Shown: positions 52,078 through 61,422, counted from the first letter of the stretch. The stretch is 64,000 bases of DNA from Anaerofustis stercorihominis DSM 17244 (GCF_000154825.1 NZ_DS560019.1:1220501-1284500), one strand, 5' to 3'. Program-made: numbers and translations. The notes: generated by a model from the sequence alone, not told the origin.

Positions 52078-52527
52078 TTATTTGATATATTTTGTTACAG
52101 TTTTAAAGATGTTTTCCTTTGTAGTTGCATTTAAGAGCATTTCCATCGCATCTTTGTCCTGTGTTATGGATATGATATTTGATAGTAAAGGAAGTTGTTT
52201 TTTCCCGTCCGTGAAAACTAATCCAAATACATATTTAACGTTTACATCATGTTTAGGGTTAGCCATTTCTTTAAATTTGACTATATTTTTAAGTTTAAAA
52301 ATTATTATGCATGGTTTTATCACATGTTCAGGGTCGGTATGAGGAATTGCTATTGACCACGGGGATAATGGCAGTCCGGTGGGACTCATTTCCTCTCTGT
52401 TAAGTAATGATTTAGTATAGCTTTCTTTTACATATCCTTTTTTATATAAAATATCTCCGATTTTTTTTAGAATATCCTTATAATTTTCTTCTTTAACATC
52501 CAGATAAATATTGTCAATATTAATCAT
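52078..52527 (-). CDS. PTS IIA component, fructose/mannitol (Gat) type
   Basis: A 149-residue IIA. The phosphorylated His is in PLSPWSIAIPHTDPEHVIKP, the fructose/mannitol-family motif. FKEMANPKHDVNVKYVFGLVF is the following strand pattern. Lies 15 bp after the PRD regulator and 17 bp before IIB, so the whole minus operon is regulator-IIA-IIB-IIC. AAAGGGAAT precedes the ATG. Confidence 0.92.
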   Translation of the reverse strand: MINIDNIYLDVKEENYKDILKKIGDILYKKGYVKESYTKSLLNREEMSPTGLPLSPWSIAIPHTDPEHVIKPCIIIFKLKNIVKFKEMANPKHDVNVKYVFGLVFTDGKKQLPLLSNIISITQDKDAMEMLLNATTKENIFKTVTKYIK

Positions 52528-52542
52528 GTCATATTCCCTTTC

Positions 52543-54531
52543 TTATGATAATTTTTTTACGCTTTCTATAAATTCTTTAAATGTCTTTGAATTTACTAAT
52601 TTATCAACTTTATTTTTATCATCCATAAGTCTGCTTATAAATTTAAAAACATTTCTCATATATGCTTTTTCATCTTTTCTAACCGCTAAGACAAATATGA
52701 GTTTTACTTTATAATCTCCCCAGGTTATGGCTTTTGGCAGTGATATAACACCTATAATCGTTTTATTTGCACATGCTTCAACGGGGTGGGGGATTGCGAT
52801 CATGTTATCCAGTACCGTATTTGATAATTTTTCTCTTTCCAAAACTTTATCTAGAAAATCATTATTTACATATCCTTTTAGAAGCATTACGTTTGATATA
52901 AGAGAAAGTGCTTCTTCTTTTGTATTTACATTAAGATTTGGAAAAAATAGATCCTTGTTAAATTTATTAATGATACTTTCATCTATATTCTCTGCTTTGC
53001 TTGATTTTTTGTATACAAACTCGCTTCTTACATCTTCTATCAAGCTGGCTAATATCTGCTGTTCTTCATTTGAAAGTACAAGGCTTATTTCCATATGTTT
53101 TATATTTGCCGGTATATTCAAATTTTCGATTTTGCAGGTAGAAAGTATTATTGAGGGATTTTCCTCAAGTGCTTCATCAATTTTGTACACCGGATATGAA
53201 CCTATGATTTCAATATTTTGTGAAAAAATATTTTTTAAGTTTGATACAAGTAATTTTGTATAGCTTGGTGCCATATGTGAGATGATAGCTATTTTTACTC
53301 CCGCTTTTCCATAATGAAGTCTCATTCTTTCTATTGCTGCGGCTATATGAGCTGCTATATAACTAAGCTCGCTTTCCGTTAATTTGATCCCAAGGACCTT
53401 TTTGAATATTTCATATATGTGAAGTGATAGCTCGAATATAAATGTATATTGTTTCTTTATCATATCCAAAATCGGACTTTCCACGAGCTGCTGATATTTT
53501 ACTCTGTTTATCAAAGCTCGTACATGAAATATAAGCCCCATGAATAGTTCATCATCCATACTTAAATCCAGGTCGTAGTCATCTTTTATATTTGATATCA
53601 AAGATTCTACTATTTCTATTATTTGACTCGGCATTTGTCTTTTTGCTTCTTCTCTTGTTAGGTTCAACGGAGTAAATAAATTTACAAAGGATAATTTAAC
53701 CGCTATCTGATTTATTTCATTTTGTTTATAGTCATTTTCACTTTTATCTTCAAGGATTTCCTTATAAAGTTCTTCTCCGATTTTATAAAGTATGTCATTA
53801 TCTTTATTTACTTCATCCTTTAATTTGATTATTCTTTTATTTAGTTTTAACCTGACTTTTGCTATTAATAGATATACTGCTATGTCTGCCACTGCACTGT
53901 CATCTATATCCAAATGATATTTAAGTGCTATTTTAGAAACATTATCTCTGATTACTTCAAAACTTTCTTTCTTAAAATATTTGTTTTGTATAAAAAGTTT
54001 TTGTTTTTTTGAGTCATACTTGAGCATTAATATTTCATTTAAAAGAAATCTTAAAGTAGTTTCATTACCTATAAGTTCGATTTTTCCTTTTTCTCTTCTT
54101 AAATCTATAGAGGGATAAAAACTTTTTAACATTTCTTTTATATTTTGAATTTCATTTTCCAGTGTAGTCCTGCTTATAAATAATGAGTCCTCTATTTCGT
54201 ATAAATCAACATTGTTTTTTTCGCATAAAAGCATAATTATGATGTCGTAAACTCTCTCTTTCTTTTGATTTTTATATCCGGAGTACTGGGAGAGTATACT
54301 GTTTAATAGTTCCTTGTTTTCTGATTTTAATATGTAACCTTTTCCTCTTTTTGATATTACCTGGCAGTTATATTGTTCAAGCACATAATTCAAAATACCG
54401 ACATCATTTCTTATTGTTCTGTCTGAAACTCCTAACTTATTGGATAGCTCCGGTCCTGTAATATAACCTTCTGAGGAAATCAGGAGTTTAAGCATTTTCC
54501 TTTGTCTGGGTGAACAATAGAATAAATTCAT
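52543..54531 (-). CDS. PRD-containing transcriptional activator (MtlR/LicR type) with PTS IIB/IIA-like domains
   Basis: A 662-residue regulator: N-terminal HTH (RQRKMLKLLISSEGYITGPELSNKLGVSDRTIRNDV), Mga-like region, two PTS regulatory domains (about 190-295 and 300-405; EIVESLISNIKDDYDLDL and FELSLHIYEIFKK, ELSYIAAHIAAAIERM), an EIIB-Gat-like domain (~410-500) and an EIIA-like domain at the end (AIPHPVEACANKTIIGVI). The IIB-like loop reads ISHMAPSYTKLLV and lacks the usual Cys, so one regulatory phosphorylation site is gone. It probably senses whether the local PTS is busy and activates both divergent operons. GGGGG precedes the ATG. Confidence 0.9.
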   Translation of the reverse strand: MNLFYCSPRQRKMLKLLISSEGYITGPELSNKLGVSDRTIRNDVGILNYVLEQYNCQVISKRGKGYILKSENKELLNSILSQYSGYKNQKKERVYDIIIMLLCEKNNVDLYEIEDSLFISRTTLENEIQNIKEMLKSFYPSIDLRREKGKIELIGNETTLRFLLNEILMLKYDSKKQKLFIQNKYFKKESFEVIRDNVSKIALKYHLDIDDSAVADIAVYLLIAKVRLKLNKRIIKLKDEVNKDNDILYKIGEELYKEILEDKSENDYKQNEINQIAVKLSFVNLFTPLNLTREEAKRQMPSQIIEIVESLISNIKDDYDLDLSMDDELFMGLIFHVRALINRVKYQQLVESPILDMIKKQYTFIFELSLHIYEIFKKVLGIKLTESELSYIAAHIAAAIERMRLHYGKAGVKIAIISHMAPSYTKLLVSNLKNIFSQNIEIIGSYPVYKIDEALEENPSIILSTCKIENLNIPANIKHMEISLVLSNEEQQILASLIEDVRSEFVYKKSSKAENIDESIINKFNKDLFFPNLNVNTKEEALSLISNVMLLKGYVNNDFLDKVLEREKLSNTVLDNMIAIPHPVEACANKTIIGVISLPKAITWGDYKVKLIFVLAVRKDEKAYMRNVFKFISRLMDDKNKVDKLVNSKTFKEFIESVKKLS

Positions 54532-54609
54532 TTTTTGTACCCCCTTTTAATTATTATTAAAGCTTTAAAATCGTATCTGTTTTTTATTGACAATCTTTTA
54601 TGCACCCTC

Positions 54610-54639
54610 ATTATATTAAATATTCCTTTCTCTTATCAA
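54610..54639 (-). promoter_or_regulatory. promoter of the PRD regulator-PTS operon
   Basis: On minus: TTGATA and TATAAT with 18-bp spacing. The 54649-54666 dyad lies 9 bp upstream of its -35 box. Confidence 0.55.
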
Positions 54640-54648
54640 ACCGACCTT

Positions 54649-54666
54649 TTCCGTTATGAAGCGGAA
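54649..54666. promoter_or_regulatory. candidate activator site 1, TTCCG-N8-CGGAA
   Basis: Dyad with arms extended to CTTTTCCG/CGGAAAAG (54646-54669). It has the same arms and spacing as the dyad at 54825-54842, and lies just upstream of the minus-strand -35 box. Confidence 0.6.
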
Positions 54667-54824
54667 AAGAATAGTATTTTATAACGTTTTTTATATGTTT
54701 TTATTATTTGGCTGTTTTAAATTTAATAATGTAGATATATAAAATAATAAAGACTATATCAATATCATTATATTTGATTTTAGTATGCATTTGTAGTATT
54801 TAATACTTCCAAAATTTGTTATCT

Positions 54825-54842
54825 TCCGTAATCATACGGAAG
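54825..54842. promoter_or_regulatory. candidate activator site 2, TTCCG-N8-CGGAA
   Basis: Dyad CTTCCGTA-ATCA-TACGGAAG, same TTCCG-N8-CGGAA pattern as site 1, 8 bp upstream of the plus-strand -35 box. Confidence 0.6.
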
Positions 54843-54850
54843 TATTTGGT

Positions 54851-54879
54851 TTGTTTTGGTTTTTATCATTCTCTATACT
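54851..54879 (+). promoter_or_regulatory. promoter of the dehydrogenase-aldolase-alcohol dehydrogenase operon
   Basis: TTGTTT and TATACT with 17-bp spacing, 35 bp before the dehydrogenase start. Confidence 0.6.
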
Positions 54880-54913
54880 TTGGGTATATTAAAATTTCGG
54901 AGGTATAGATTTA

Positions 54914-55948
54914 ATGAAAGCAGCAGTACTGAATAATGCAGAAGATTTAAGGATTATGGATTTGGAAATGCCCCGTGCGGGAGAAGGGGAAATAATAATG
55001 AAAGTAAAAAGTGCCCTTACCTGCGGTACGGACGTAAAAACATTTAGAAGAGGACATCCGACAATTCCTTTCGGAGGAAATAAAACAGCATTCGGACATG
55101 AAGGAAGCGGCGTTGTTTATGAAGTGGGAAGAGGTGTTGATAAATTTAAGGTTGGAGACAGGATAGCTGCACATAACACAGCACCTTGTCATTCATGTTA
55201 TTCCTGTCAGGTAGGGGATTACAGCATGTGTGATGATTTGAGACAGATGAGAGGAACTTGGGCAGAGTACGTAAAAATCCCCGCTTCTCTCGTAAGAGAA
55301 ACCATTTTTAAAATACCGGATACGATGTCACATAAGCAGGCGGCATTATTGGAACCGCTTTCCTGTGCGGTTTACGGAGTTGATTTATCTGATATAAAGC
55401 TTGGTGATTTAGTAGTGGTGAATGGATGCGGACCTATAGGGCTTATGATGCTTAAATGTGCTAAACTAAAAGGTGCAACGGTAATAGCGTGCGATTTTAC
55501 TGATTTAAGACTTGAGACGGCAAAAAAACTTGGAGCGGATATGACAGTTGACTTAAAGGACGTTGATAATCAGGTGGAGGCTGTACGAGAACTTACACCT
55601 TACGGAAGAGGTGTAGATGTTGCTATCGAGGCAACTGGAGTTCCCGAAGTTTGGGAAAAGAATATGCTAATGGCGAGGAAAGGCGGAATGGTCATGGAAT
55701 TCGGAGGATGTAAACCCGGAACTACTATAACCGTTGATACAAAGCTGCTTCATTATTCTCAGCTTACCATAAAAGGCGTTTATCACACTACACCGAAGCA
55801 TGTGGGTATGGCTTTTGAACTGATTAAAAGAGGAGAATTCCCGGAAGAGTTAATGATCAACAAAAGTTTCAAACTCGATAAGGCATTGGATGCATTGCTT
55901 TCCCATGCAAAGGGCGAAGTAATTAAAAATGAAATAGTAATAGATTAG
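54914..55948 (+). CDS. zinc-dependent polyol (galactitol/sorbitol-type) phosphate dehydrogenase
   Basis: A 344-residue medium-chain dehydrogenase. Catalytic zinc ligands: Cys in LTCGTDVKTFRRGHP and His/Glu in FGHEGSGVV; structural zinc CHSCYSCQVGDYSMC; NAD loop VVVNGCGPIGLMMLK with an acidic residue in IACDFTDLRLE favouring NAD. It resembles galactitol-1-phosphate or sorbitol-type dehydrogenases. Next to a Gat-type PTS it probably oxidises the imported polyol phosphate to a ketose phosphate. GGAGGTATAG precedes the ATG. First gene of a three-gene operon. Confidence 0.9.
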   Translation: MKAAVLNNAEDLRIMDLEMPRAGEGEIIMKVKSALTCGTDVKTFRRGHPTIPFGGNKTAFGHEGSGVVYEVGRGVDKFKVGDRIAAHNTAPCHSCYSCQVGDYSMCDDLRQMRGTWAEYVKIPASLVRETIFKIPDTMSHKQAALLEPLSCAVYGVDLSDIKLGDLVVVNGCGPIGLMMLKCAKLKGATVIACDFTDLRLETAKKLGADMTVDLKDVDNQVEAVRELTPYGRGVDVAIEATGVPEVWEKNMLMARKGGMVMEFGGCKPGTTITVDTKLLHYSQLTIKGVYHTTPKHVGMAFELIKRGEFPEELMINKSFKLDKALDALLSHAKGEVIKNEIVID

Positions 55949-55957
55949 GAGTAAGAT

Positions 55958-56602
55958 ATGAAATATAAAGATATAAGAGAACAAGTATTGAAAGCAATTT
56001 TAGAGGCTACGAAATTAGGTTTGATACACGGTACTTCAGGTAATATCTCGGTTAGGGATAAAAACGAAAATGTAGTTGCCATAACACCAAGCAACCTTGC
56101 ATATGACACGATGACCGTAGAAGATATAGCTATAGTTGATATAAACGGAAATCAGCTGGAGGGGAAGTATAAGCCGTCTTCCGAGACACCTATGCATACG
56201 GCTGTCATGAGGATGAGAGAGGATGTAAATGCAGTAGTACACACACATTCCAAGTATGCAACCGTAATGTCAATGAGAGGAGAGCCTCTACTTAGGGCAA
56301 CCGTTCCTTCTAATATGTATTATCCTATAAAAACCACTACAGAGTTTTTCCCACCGGGTTCCGAAGGGCTTGCCAAAACTGCGGTCGAAGCAATCGGAAA
56401 AGACGGAGATGTTACGCTTCTTAAAAATCATGGACTTCTTGCCACAGGGGCGGATATTGATTCTGCAATGACATGTGCCATATATACCGAGGAATGTGCA
56501 GAAATCGGATACTTGGCGGCACTTGCGGGTTTTAACGACTTTATAAGTGAAGAAGATTCTTTATTCATAAGAAATATTGCTAAAGGGGGAAATGCTGTAT
56601 AG
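55958..56602 (+). CDS. class II aldolase, L-fuculose-phosphate aldolase type
   Basis: A 214-residue zinc aldolase of the FucA/AraD family. HGTSGNISVRD binds the phosphate; SSETPMHTAVMRMREDVNAVVHTHSKYATVMS supplies Glu73-like acid and zinc histidines (read as EDVNAVVHTHS); LLKNHGLLATG carries the last zinc His. Such enzymes split ketose-1-phosphates into dihydroxyacetone phosphate and an aldehyde. This makes DHAP plus a short aldehyde the expected products here. It starts 9 bp after the dehydrogenase, with the RBS across that stop codon. Confidence 0.92.
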   Translation: MKYKDIREQVLKAILEATKLGLIHGTSGNISVRDKNENVVAITPSNLAYDTMTVEDIAIVDINGNQLEGKYKPSSETPMHTAVMRMREDVNAVVHTHSKYATVMSMRGEPLLRATVPSNMYYPIKTTTEFFPPGSEGLAKTAVEAIGKDGDVTLLKNHGLLATGADIDSAMTCAIYTEECAEIGYLAALAGFNDFISEEDSLFIRNIAKGGNAV

Positions 56603-56614
56603 CATTTATATATC

Positions 56615-57793
56615 ATGAATAATTTTGAATATTACGCCCCTACAAAAATAGTATTTGGTGTAGGTGAATTTGAAAATTTAGGAAGAGAAGTAAATATATA
56701 TGGTAAAAGGGCTTTGCTTGTAGAACAAAACGGTCCTTTAGACGAAATGGGAGTATTTGACAGTGCGATAAGATATATGAAAGATTGTAGCATTGAGGTT
56801 TTTGAATTAAAGGGTGTTGAAAGTAATCCGAAGCTTTCTAAAATCGAAGAAGGGATAGATTTTGTTCGGGAAAAAAATATAGAAGTAATAGTTGCTGTCG
56901 GAGGCGGAAGTACTATAGATACCGCTAAAGCTATCGCCTTCGGTTCCGTAATAGATGTAGATGTATGGGATTATTTCAGTTTAAAAAGAGAAATCGAATC
57001 TTCTCTTCCTGTAATTGCTGTTTCAACCATATCGGCAACGGGAGCGGAAACTTCAATGCACTGTGTGGTGACAAATGATAGAGATGATGATAGTTCCAAT
57101 TGGCAGAAATGGGCGGTTCACAGCCCATATGTTTTTCCTAAGACTGCCGTTATTGATCCTATACTTCTTAAAAGTGTTCCGAAAAGATTGACAGCTGCCG
57201 GAATGGCTGATACTATTTCTCACATTATAGAAGGTTATTTTGACGGTGTACCTAATAATCCAATATCGGATAGGGTAGGTGAGGGGATCGTAAAAACAGT
57301 TATAGAGAATGATTATGTGCTTGATGATTTAAATGATTTAAATGCCAGGTCAAATATTGCATGGGCTTCTACTCTTGCTATGAGCGGACTTCAGGACTGC
57401 GGACGTTCCAATGTGGGATTTCCCGCACATTGGATACAGCATGCGGTAGGTGCCATGACGGATTCTTCTCACGGAGAAGGTTTGGCGGTAATAAATCCTG
57501 CATGGCTTATTCTCCAAAATGAAAAGGATTCAAGTAAATTTGTTCAGTTTACTAAACGAGTATTTAATTTAGATAAAGGCAACATGTCTGATAAAGAATA
57601 TGGACTGAAAGGTATAGAATTATTAAAAGAAAAATTTGCATCATGGGGACTTCCGAGCTCTTTAAGCGAACTGGGAGTAAAAGAAGAAATGCTTATGGAT
57701 ATAGTTGATAAAGTGATGAACAGCAAAGAGACCTATGTTTTTGATAGAGATGAAATCATGAAAGTATTAAAACTGTGTTTATATAATAAATGA
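56615..57793 (+). CDS. iron-containing alcohol dehydrogenase
   Basis: A 392-residue Fe-ADH of the BDH/YqhD/FucO superfamily. NAD(P) loop VIVAVGGGSTIDTAKAIAFG; metal ligands Asp/His in AGMADTISHIIEGYF and His/His in PAHWIQHAVGAMTDSSHGEGLAV. It likely reduces the aldehyde released by the aldolase (for example glycolaldehyde or lactaldehyde) to an alcohol, re-oxidising the NADH formed by the first gene. It follows 12 bp after the aldolase; the ribosome-binding site is weak, so coupling is probable. Confidence 0.9.
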   Translation: MNNFEYYAPTKIVFGVGEFENLGREVNIYGKRALLVEQNGPLDEMGVFDSAIRYMKDCSIEVFELKGVESNPKLSKIEEGIDFVREKNIEVIVAVGGGSTIDTAKAIAFGSVIDVDVWDYFSLKREIESSLPVIAVSTISATGAETSMHCVVTNDRDDDSSNWQKWAVHSPYVFPKTAVIDPILLKSVPKRLTAAGMADTISHIIEGYFDGVPNNPISDRVGEGIVKTVIENDYVLDDLNDLNARSNIAWASTLAMSGLQDCGRSNVGFPAHWIQHAVGAMTDSSHGEGLAVINPAWLILQNEKDSSKFVQFTKRVFNLDKGNMSDKEYGLKGIELLKEKFASWGLPSSLSELGVKEEMLMDIVDKVMNSKETYVFDRDEIMKVLKLCLYNK

Positions 57794-57817
57794 TTTATAT
57801 AAAGAACTCTCCTTAAA

Positions 57818-57864
57818 ATTAACCTAAAAAGGACACTGTTATAATGTGTCTTTTTTAGGTTAAT
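57818..57864 (+). terminator. terminator after the polyol operon
   Basis: Nineteen-bp stem (one wobble) from ATTAACCT at 57818 to AGGTTAAT at 57864 with TGTTATAAT-type loop. Confidence 0.85.
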
Positions 57865-57920
57865 AGATTATTTTATTGTTTTCTATAAGTAATATTTCCT
57901 ATTTTTTCATGTATTAATTA

Positions 57921-58334
57921 TTACTGCTTCAAGCTCTTAGGCACTTCCGATTTTGTTAAGTATAAACTTCCAAGTGTATCATGAGATATAACCAGCCCGT
58001 TTTCTTCATTTGTTACCGCATATGTTAATACATTATCATTACCTTGTTTTATCACTAAAAGGATCTGATTGTCTTCTTCCTTAATTTCATATGTAAAATC
58101 AGTCTTGACATCTTCAAAAATAATATTCCCCGTTAAATCATTATTGAATACATAGTAAAAATTAAGGTTAGAATAATCCACTTCCTTTTTATCCACTGTC
58201 ACTTTTTCGAGTTTATATTCTCCGGTGATATCAACGGTATTATCTTTCTTTAGCCCCGAGAAAATTGCAAATGCGGCAAGGATTATGACTAAGACTACAG
58301 TAATTATTATAAACCAGATGTTCTTCTTGTTCAT
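57921..58334 (-). CDS. membrane-anchored protein of unknown function
   Basis: A 137-residue protein with one N-terminal helix (NIWFIIITVVLVIILAAFAIFSGL), no lipobox, and a beta-rich outside domain (VDITGEYKLEKVTVDKKEVDY, FTYEIKEEDNQILLVIK, GSLYLTKSE) suggesting a small lipocalin-like barrel. Similar short anchored proteins occur widely in Firmicutes; function unknown. GGAGGTTTAGA precedes the ATG. Confidence 0.7.
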   Translation of the reverse strand: MNKKNIWFIIITVVLVIILAAFAIFSGLKKDNTVDITGEYKLEKVTVDKKEVDYSNLNFYYVFNNDLTGNIIFEDVKTDFTYEIKEEDNQILLVIKQGNDNVLTYAVTNEENGLVISHDTLGSLYLTKSEVPKSLKQ

Positions 58335-58528
58335 TCTAAACCTCCAACTTCTTTATATTTAAATGTATGAAGGTGCAGTGTTAAGTATGCTTTATCTTGT
58401 TTAAAATAAAATCAGATTTTTATTTTAACATTAAGTAAAATTAATGGAAGGATTTCATTTATTGAGAATATATGACTTGCACAGTGAAAATAATATACAA
58501 GATATTGTTTGAATTATTTGAATAATAT

Positions 58529-58550
58529 ACAATATATCATGATATATTGT
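58529..58550. promoter_or_regulatory. 22-bp perfect palindrome upstream of glyA
   Basis: ACAATATATCA followed by its reverse complement TGATATATTGT, about 30 bp upstream of the predicted glyA -35 box. A related half-site GATATTGT occurs at ~58500. It resembles an operator. No known regulator matches. The rest of 58335-58639 shows no gene. Confidence 0.45.
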
Positions 58551-58580
58551 TGTTTTTTGTATATTTTATAATAAAAGTGT

Positions 58581-58608
58581 TTGCAAAACATATAAAAAAT
58601 TGTAAAAT
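58581..58608 (+). promoter_or_regulatory. promoter of glyA
   Basis: TTGCAA and TAAAAT separated by 16 bp, 31 bp before the start codon. Confidence 0.5.
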
Positions 58609-58639
58609 AGTTATAATACATTTTAGGAGGATTAGTTTA

Positions 58640-59887
58640 ATGGATGTAGAAAAGAATATAAAAGATCTAATCGGATATGATGAAGAAGTTGGAAACAGTA
58701 TTTTAAAGGAATATAACCGTCAGTGCAGAAACATAGAACTTATCGCGTCTGAGAATGTAGTATCTCCTGCAGTAATGGCAGCAATGGGTACGGTTCTGAC
58801 CAATAAGTATGCGGAAGGTTATCCGGGGAAAAGATATTACGGCGGATGTAAATGTGTTGATAAAACGGAAAATATCGCAATAGAAAGAGTATGTAAATTA
58901 TTTGGTGCTAAATACGCCAACGTACAGCCTCACTCCGGTGCACAGGCAAATATGGCCGTTTATCAAGCATTATGTGAAGTTGGGGATACTGTAATGGGTA
59001 TGAGCCTAGATAACGGAGGACATTTGACTCATGGTTCACCTGTAAATCAATCCGGATTGTTATATAATATGGTTTCATATGGAGTTGATGATGAAACTCA
59101 CATGATAGATTATGATGCGGTTAGAGAACTTGCTAAAAAAACTAAGCCTAAAATGATTATAGCAGGTGCTTCTGCTTATCCGAGAGAAATTAGGTTTGAT
59201 ATATTCAAAGATATAGCTAAAGAAGTAGGTGCATATTTATTTGTAGATATGGCTCATATTGCGGGACTCGTTGCAGGCGGATGTCATATGAACCCTGTGG
59301 AATATGCAGATGTAGTAACAACTACGACTCATAAGACTTTAAGAGGTCCCAGAGGCGGCGTAATTTTAACCAATGATGATGAACTTATTAAAAAATTCAA
59401 TAAAGCTATTTTCCCGGGAACTCAAGGCGGTCCTTTAATGCATATAATAGCTTCTAAAGCAGTTTGTTTCGGTGAAGCTTTGAAACCTGAGTTTAAGGAA
59501 TATGCTAAGCAAGTGGTTAAAAATGCAAGTGTTCTTGCAGATGAACTTATTAAGCAAGGTATCGATCTTGTATCAGGCGGTACCGATAATCATTTGATGT
59601 TGGCTGACCTTACAAAAGTAGGTGTTACGGGAAGAGAACTTCAGCATAGACTTGACGAAGTATATATAACAGTTAATAAGAATACCATTCCAAATGATCC
59701 TCAAAGTCCTTTTGTTACCAGCGGGGTAAGGATAGGTACTCCTGCGGTTACTTCAAGAGGATTTAAAGAAAGTGAAATGAAAGAAATTGCTGAATATATT
59801 TATTTAGCGGCTACAGACTTTGATAATAAGGGTGATTATATCAGAGAAGGTGTCGAAGCTCTTACGAAGAGATTTCCTCTTTATTAA
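58640..59887 (+). CDS. glyA: serine hydroxymethyltransferase
   Basis: A 415-residue PLP enzyme interconverting serine and glycine with tetrahydrofolate. The PLP lysine is in [50 protein letters not shown] and [14 protein letters not shown] are family blocks. ATG 58640 follows AGGAGG; the longer in-frame start upstream adds a hydrophobic stretch unlike SHMT and spans the promoter. Length is normal. A 22-bp palindrome lies upstream. Confidence 0.96.
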   Translation: MDVEKNIKDLIGYDEEVGNSILKEYNRQCRNIELIASENVVSPAVMAAMGTVLTNKYAEGYPGKRYYGGCKCVDKTENIAIERVCKLFGAKYANVQPHSGAQANMAVYQALCEVGDTVMGMSLDNGGHLTHGSPVNQSGLLYNMVSYGVDDETHMIDYDAVRELAKKTKPKMIIAGASAYPREIRFDIFKDIAKEVGAYLFVDMAHIAGLVAGGCHMNPVEYADVVTTTTHKTLRGPRGGVILTNDDELIKKFNKAIFPGTQGGPLMHIIASKAVCFGEALKPEFKEYAKQVVKNASVLADELIKQGIDLVSGGTDNHLMLADLTKVGVTGRELQHRLDEVYITVNKNTIPNDPQSPFVTSGVRIGTPAVTSRGFKESEMKEIAEYIYLAATDFDNKGDYIREGVEALTKRFPLY

Positions 59888-59906
59888 TAATAGATTAAAA
59901 TTTATA

Positions 59907-59938
59907 AAATCACTGGTTCAGCCGGTGATTTTTTTATA
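59907..59938 (+). terminator. terminator after glyA
   Basis: AAATCAC(T)GG/CCGGTGATTT stem with TTCAG-type loop and T7. Confidence 0.8.
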
Positions 59939-59962
59939 TAATCAATAAAAAAGGAGTGCGAT

Positions 59963-60412
59963 ATGAAAAAATATATTATAGTTTTAATTAGTTTTCTTAT
60001 GGTATTGTCTTTTAGTGCATGCAGTATCTATATAAATATCGGTGATGACGATAATGATAGTTCAGCAAATCAAAATACAATCATATCAGAGTCGGATAAA
60101 GATTTAGATGAAATCGATGGAAATATTAAATCATTTACCGATAAAGTCAACATACTTGTTAAAGAAGCTGATAGTGCAGAAGTCCAGTCTACAAGAGAAA
60201 AAAGTCTTAAATTATATAGAAAAATAGATAAAAAAATTGATGATTTAGATAATAAAATCTCATCATATGAAGATAGCTTGGAGAGGATGTATGAGAATAA
60301 AGAGTTGACAAGAGCTACATATGAGAAGAAAGATAAAGAGTTGGATGATCTTGAAAATAAACTCGATAAGGCAGAAGAAAATTTAGAATTTACATTCGGG
60401 ATTGATGATTAG
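59963..60412 (+). CDS. coiled-coil lipoprotein, paralogue 1
   Basis: A 149-residue lipoprotein: hydrophobic signal IVLISFLMVLSFSAC with Cys19-20 lipobox, acidic linker, then ~100 residues of helical coiled coil (LKLYRKIDKKIDDLDNKISSYEDSLERMYENKEL). It shares its layout and the closing motif ENLEFTFGIDD with the two following genes. Function unknown; likely an envelope protein. GGAGTG precedes the ATG. Confidence 0.78.
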   Translation: MKKYIIVLISFLMVLSFSACSIYINIGDDDNDSSANQNTIISESDKDLDEIDGNIKSFTDKVNILVKEADSAEVQSTREKSLKLYRKIDKKIDDLDNKISSYEDSLERMYENKELTRATYEKKDKELDDLENKLDKAEENLEFTFGIDD

Positions 60413-60434
60413 AACTTAGATGAAAGGAATTTAT

Positions 60435-60872
60435 ATGAAAAAGAAAATACTTTTAATTTTGATTTTTCTATTTGTTTTTGTATCAATATCGGGATGTAAT
60501 ATAGATAATAATAGGAAAGGTTCTTCTTCACAAAATAAAATATCAGAAGAAAGCAGTTCTCCCGAATTAAAAGAAATAGATAAAAATATAAATGAATTTA
60601 AGAAAGAAGTAGATGATATTAAGCTTGGTATAGATGATTTATATCCGAGCGAAGATGAAGAAGAAAACGATGATGTACTTTATGTTTATGATTATAATAT
60701 AAGCGAACTCAGTAAAAAAATCGAAACTTATAAGAGTACAGTTGAAAAATCTTATAGGAAAAAAAGTATTTCTATTGAAGAGTATCATAATAGGATTGAA
60801 AAATTGAATAAAATTAAAAAAAAGAATCTTGATAAATCAGTAAAATCTTTAGAAAAGACATTTAATTTATGA
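60435..60872 (+). CDS. coiled-coil lipoprotein, paralogue 2
   Basis: A 145-residue lipoprotein with lipobox VSISGC, Ser-rich linker and a coiled coil (IDKNINEFKKEVDDIKLGID, IETYKSTVEKSYRKKSISIEEY). ATG 60435, preceded by AAAGGA, is preferred over ATG 60420. The most diverged of the three. It follows paralogue 1 by 22 bp and ends at a terminator identical to that after paralogue 3. Confidence 0.75.
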   Translation: MKKKILLILIFLFVFVSISGCNIDNNRKGSSSQNKISEESSSPELKEIDKNINEFKKEVDDIKLGIDDLYPSEDEEENDDVLYVYDYNISELSKKIETYKSTVEKSYRKKSISIEEYHNRIEKLNKIKKKNLDKSVKSLEKTFNL

Positions 60873-60902
60873 TAAAAAGAGAAGTTTAACTTCTCTTTTT
60901 TA
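60873..60902 (+). terminator. terminator after lipoprotein 2
   Basis: AAAAGAGAAGTT/AACTTCTCTTTT stem with T6. Confidence 0.85.
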
Positions 60903-60963
60903 ATGTTTATAGATTATTGAATATTTTAAGTAAAAAAGAAAAAAATATTTTAGAGGTGATAAT

Positions 60964-61422
60964 ATGAAAAATAAAATTATTGGGATTATACTATGTTCTT
61001 TTTTACTTGTAGGTCTTGTTGGCTGCGGTAACAGTAACGAAACTGCAAACAATACTAATACAACGGAACAATCAGAACAAAACAGTTCCATAAAGAATGC
61101 AAATGAAACTTCAAGAATGAGTAATATTGAAAAGTTAAGTGACATTGAAGGAAGAATTGAAAATTTTAAAGCAAAAGTAGATAAGTTGAAAGTTACAAAA
61201 GGCGATAAAAATAATAAGTCAACTTATACTGATTTGAATGAAGAGCTTGAAAATCTTGATAATGAACTCAATGTTATGGAAGATGATTTGGAAATTCTTT
61301 ATAAAGAAGATAAAATCACAAGAGATGAATATAGTGTGAAGGAAAAGAAAATTGATCAGCTTGAAAAAGTTCTTGATAGAGCAGAAGAAAGACTTGAAGA
61401 TATATTCGGTTATGATGATTAA
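60964..61422 (+). CDS. coiled-coil lipoprotein, paralogue 3
   Basis: A 152-residue lipoprotein with lipobox VGLVGC, Asn/Thr/Gln-rich linker and a coiled coil (IEGRIENFKAKVDKLKV, ELENLDNELNVMEDDLEILY), ending LEDIFGYDD, very close to paralogue 1 (FTFGIDD). AGAGGTGATAAT precedes the ATG. Confidence 0.78.
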   Translation: MKNKIIGIILCSFLLVGLVGCGNSNETANNTNTTEQSEQNSSIKNANETSRMSNIEKLSDIEGRIENFKAKVDKLKVTKGDKNNKSTYTDLNEELENLDNELNVMEDDLEILYKEDKITRDEYSVKEKKIDQLEKVLDRAEERLEDIFGYDD

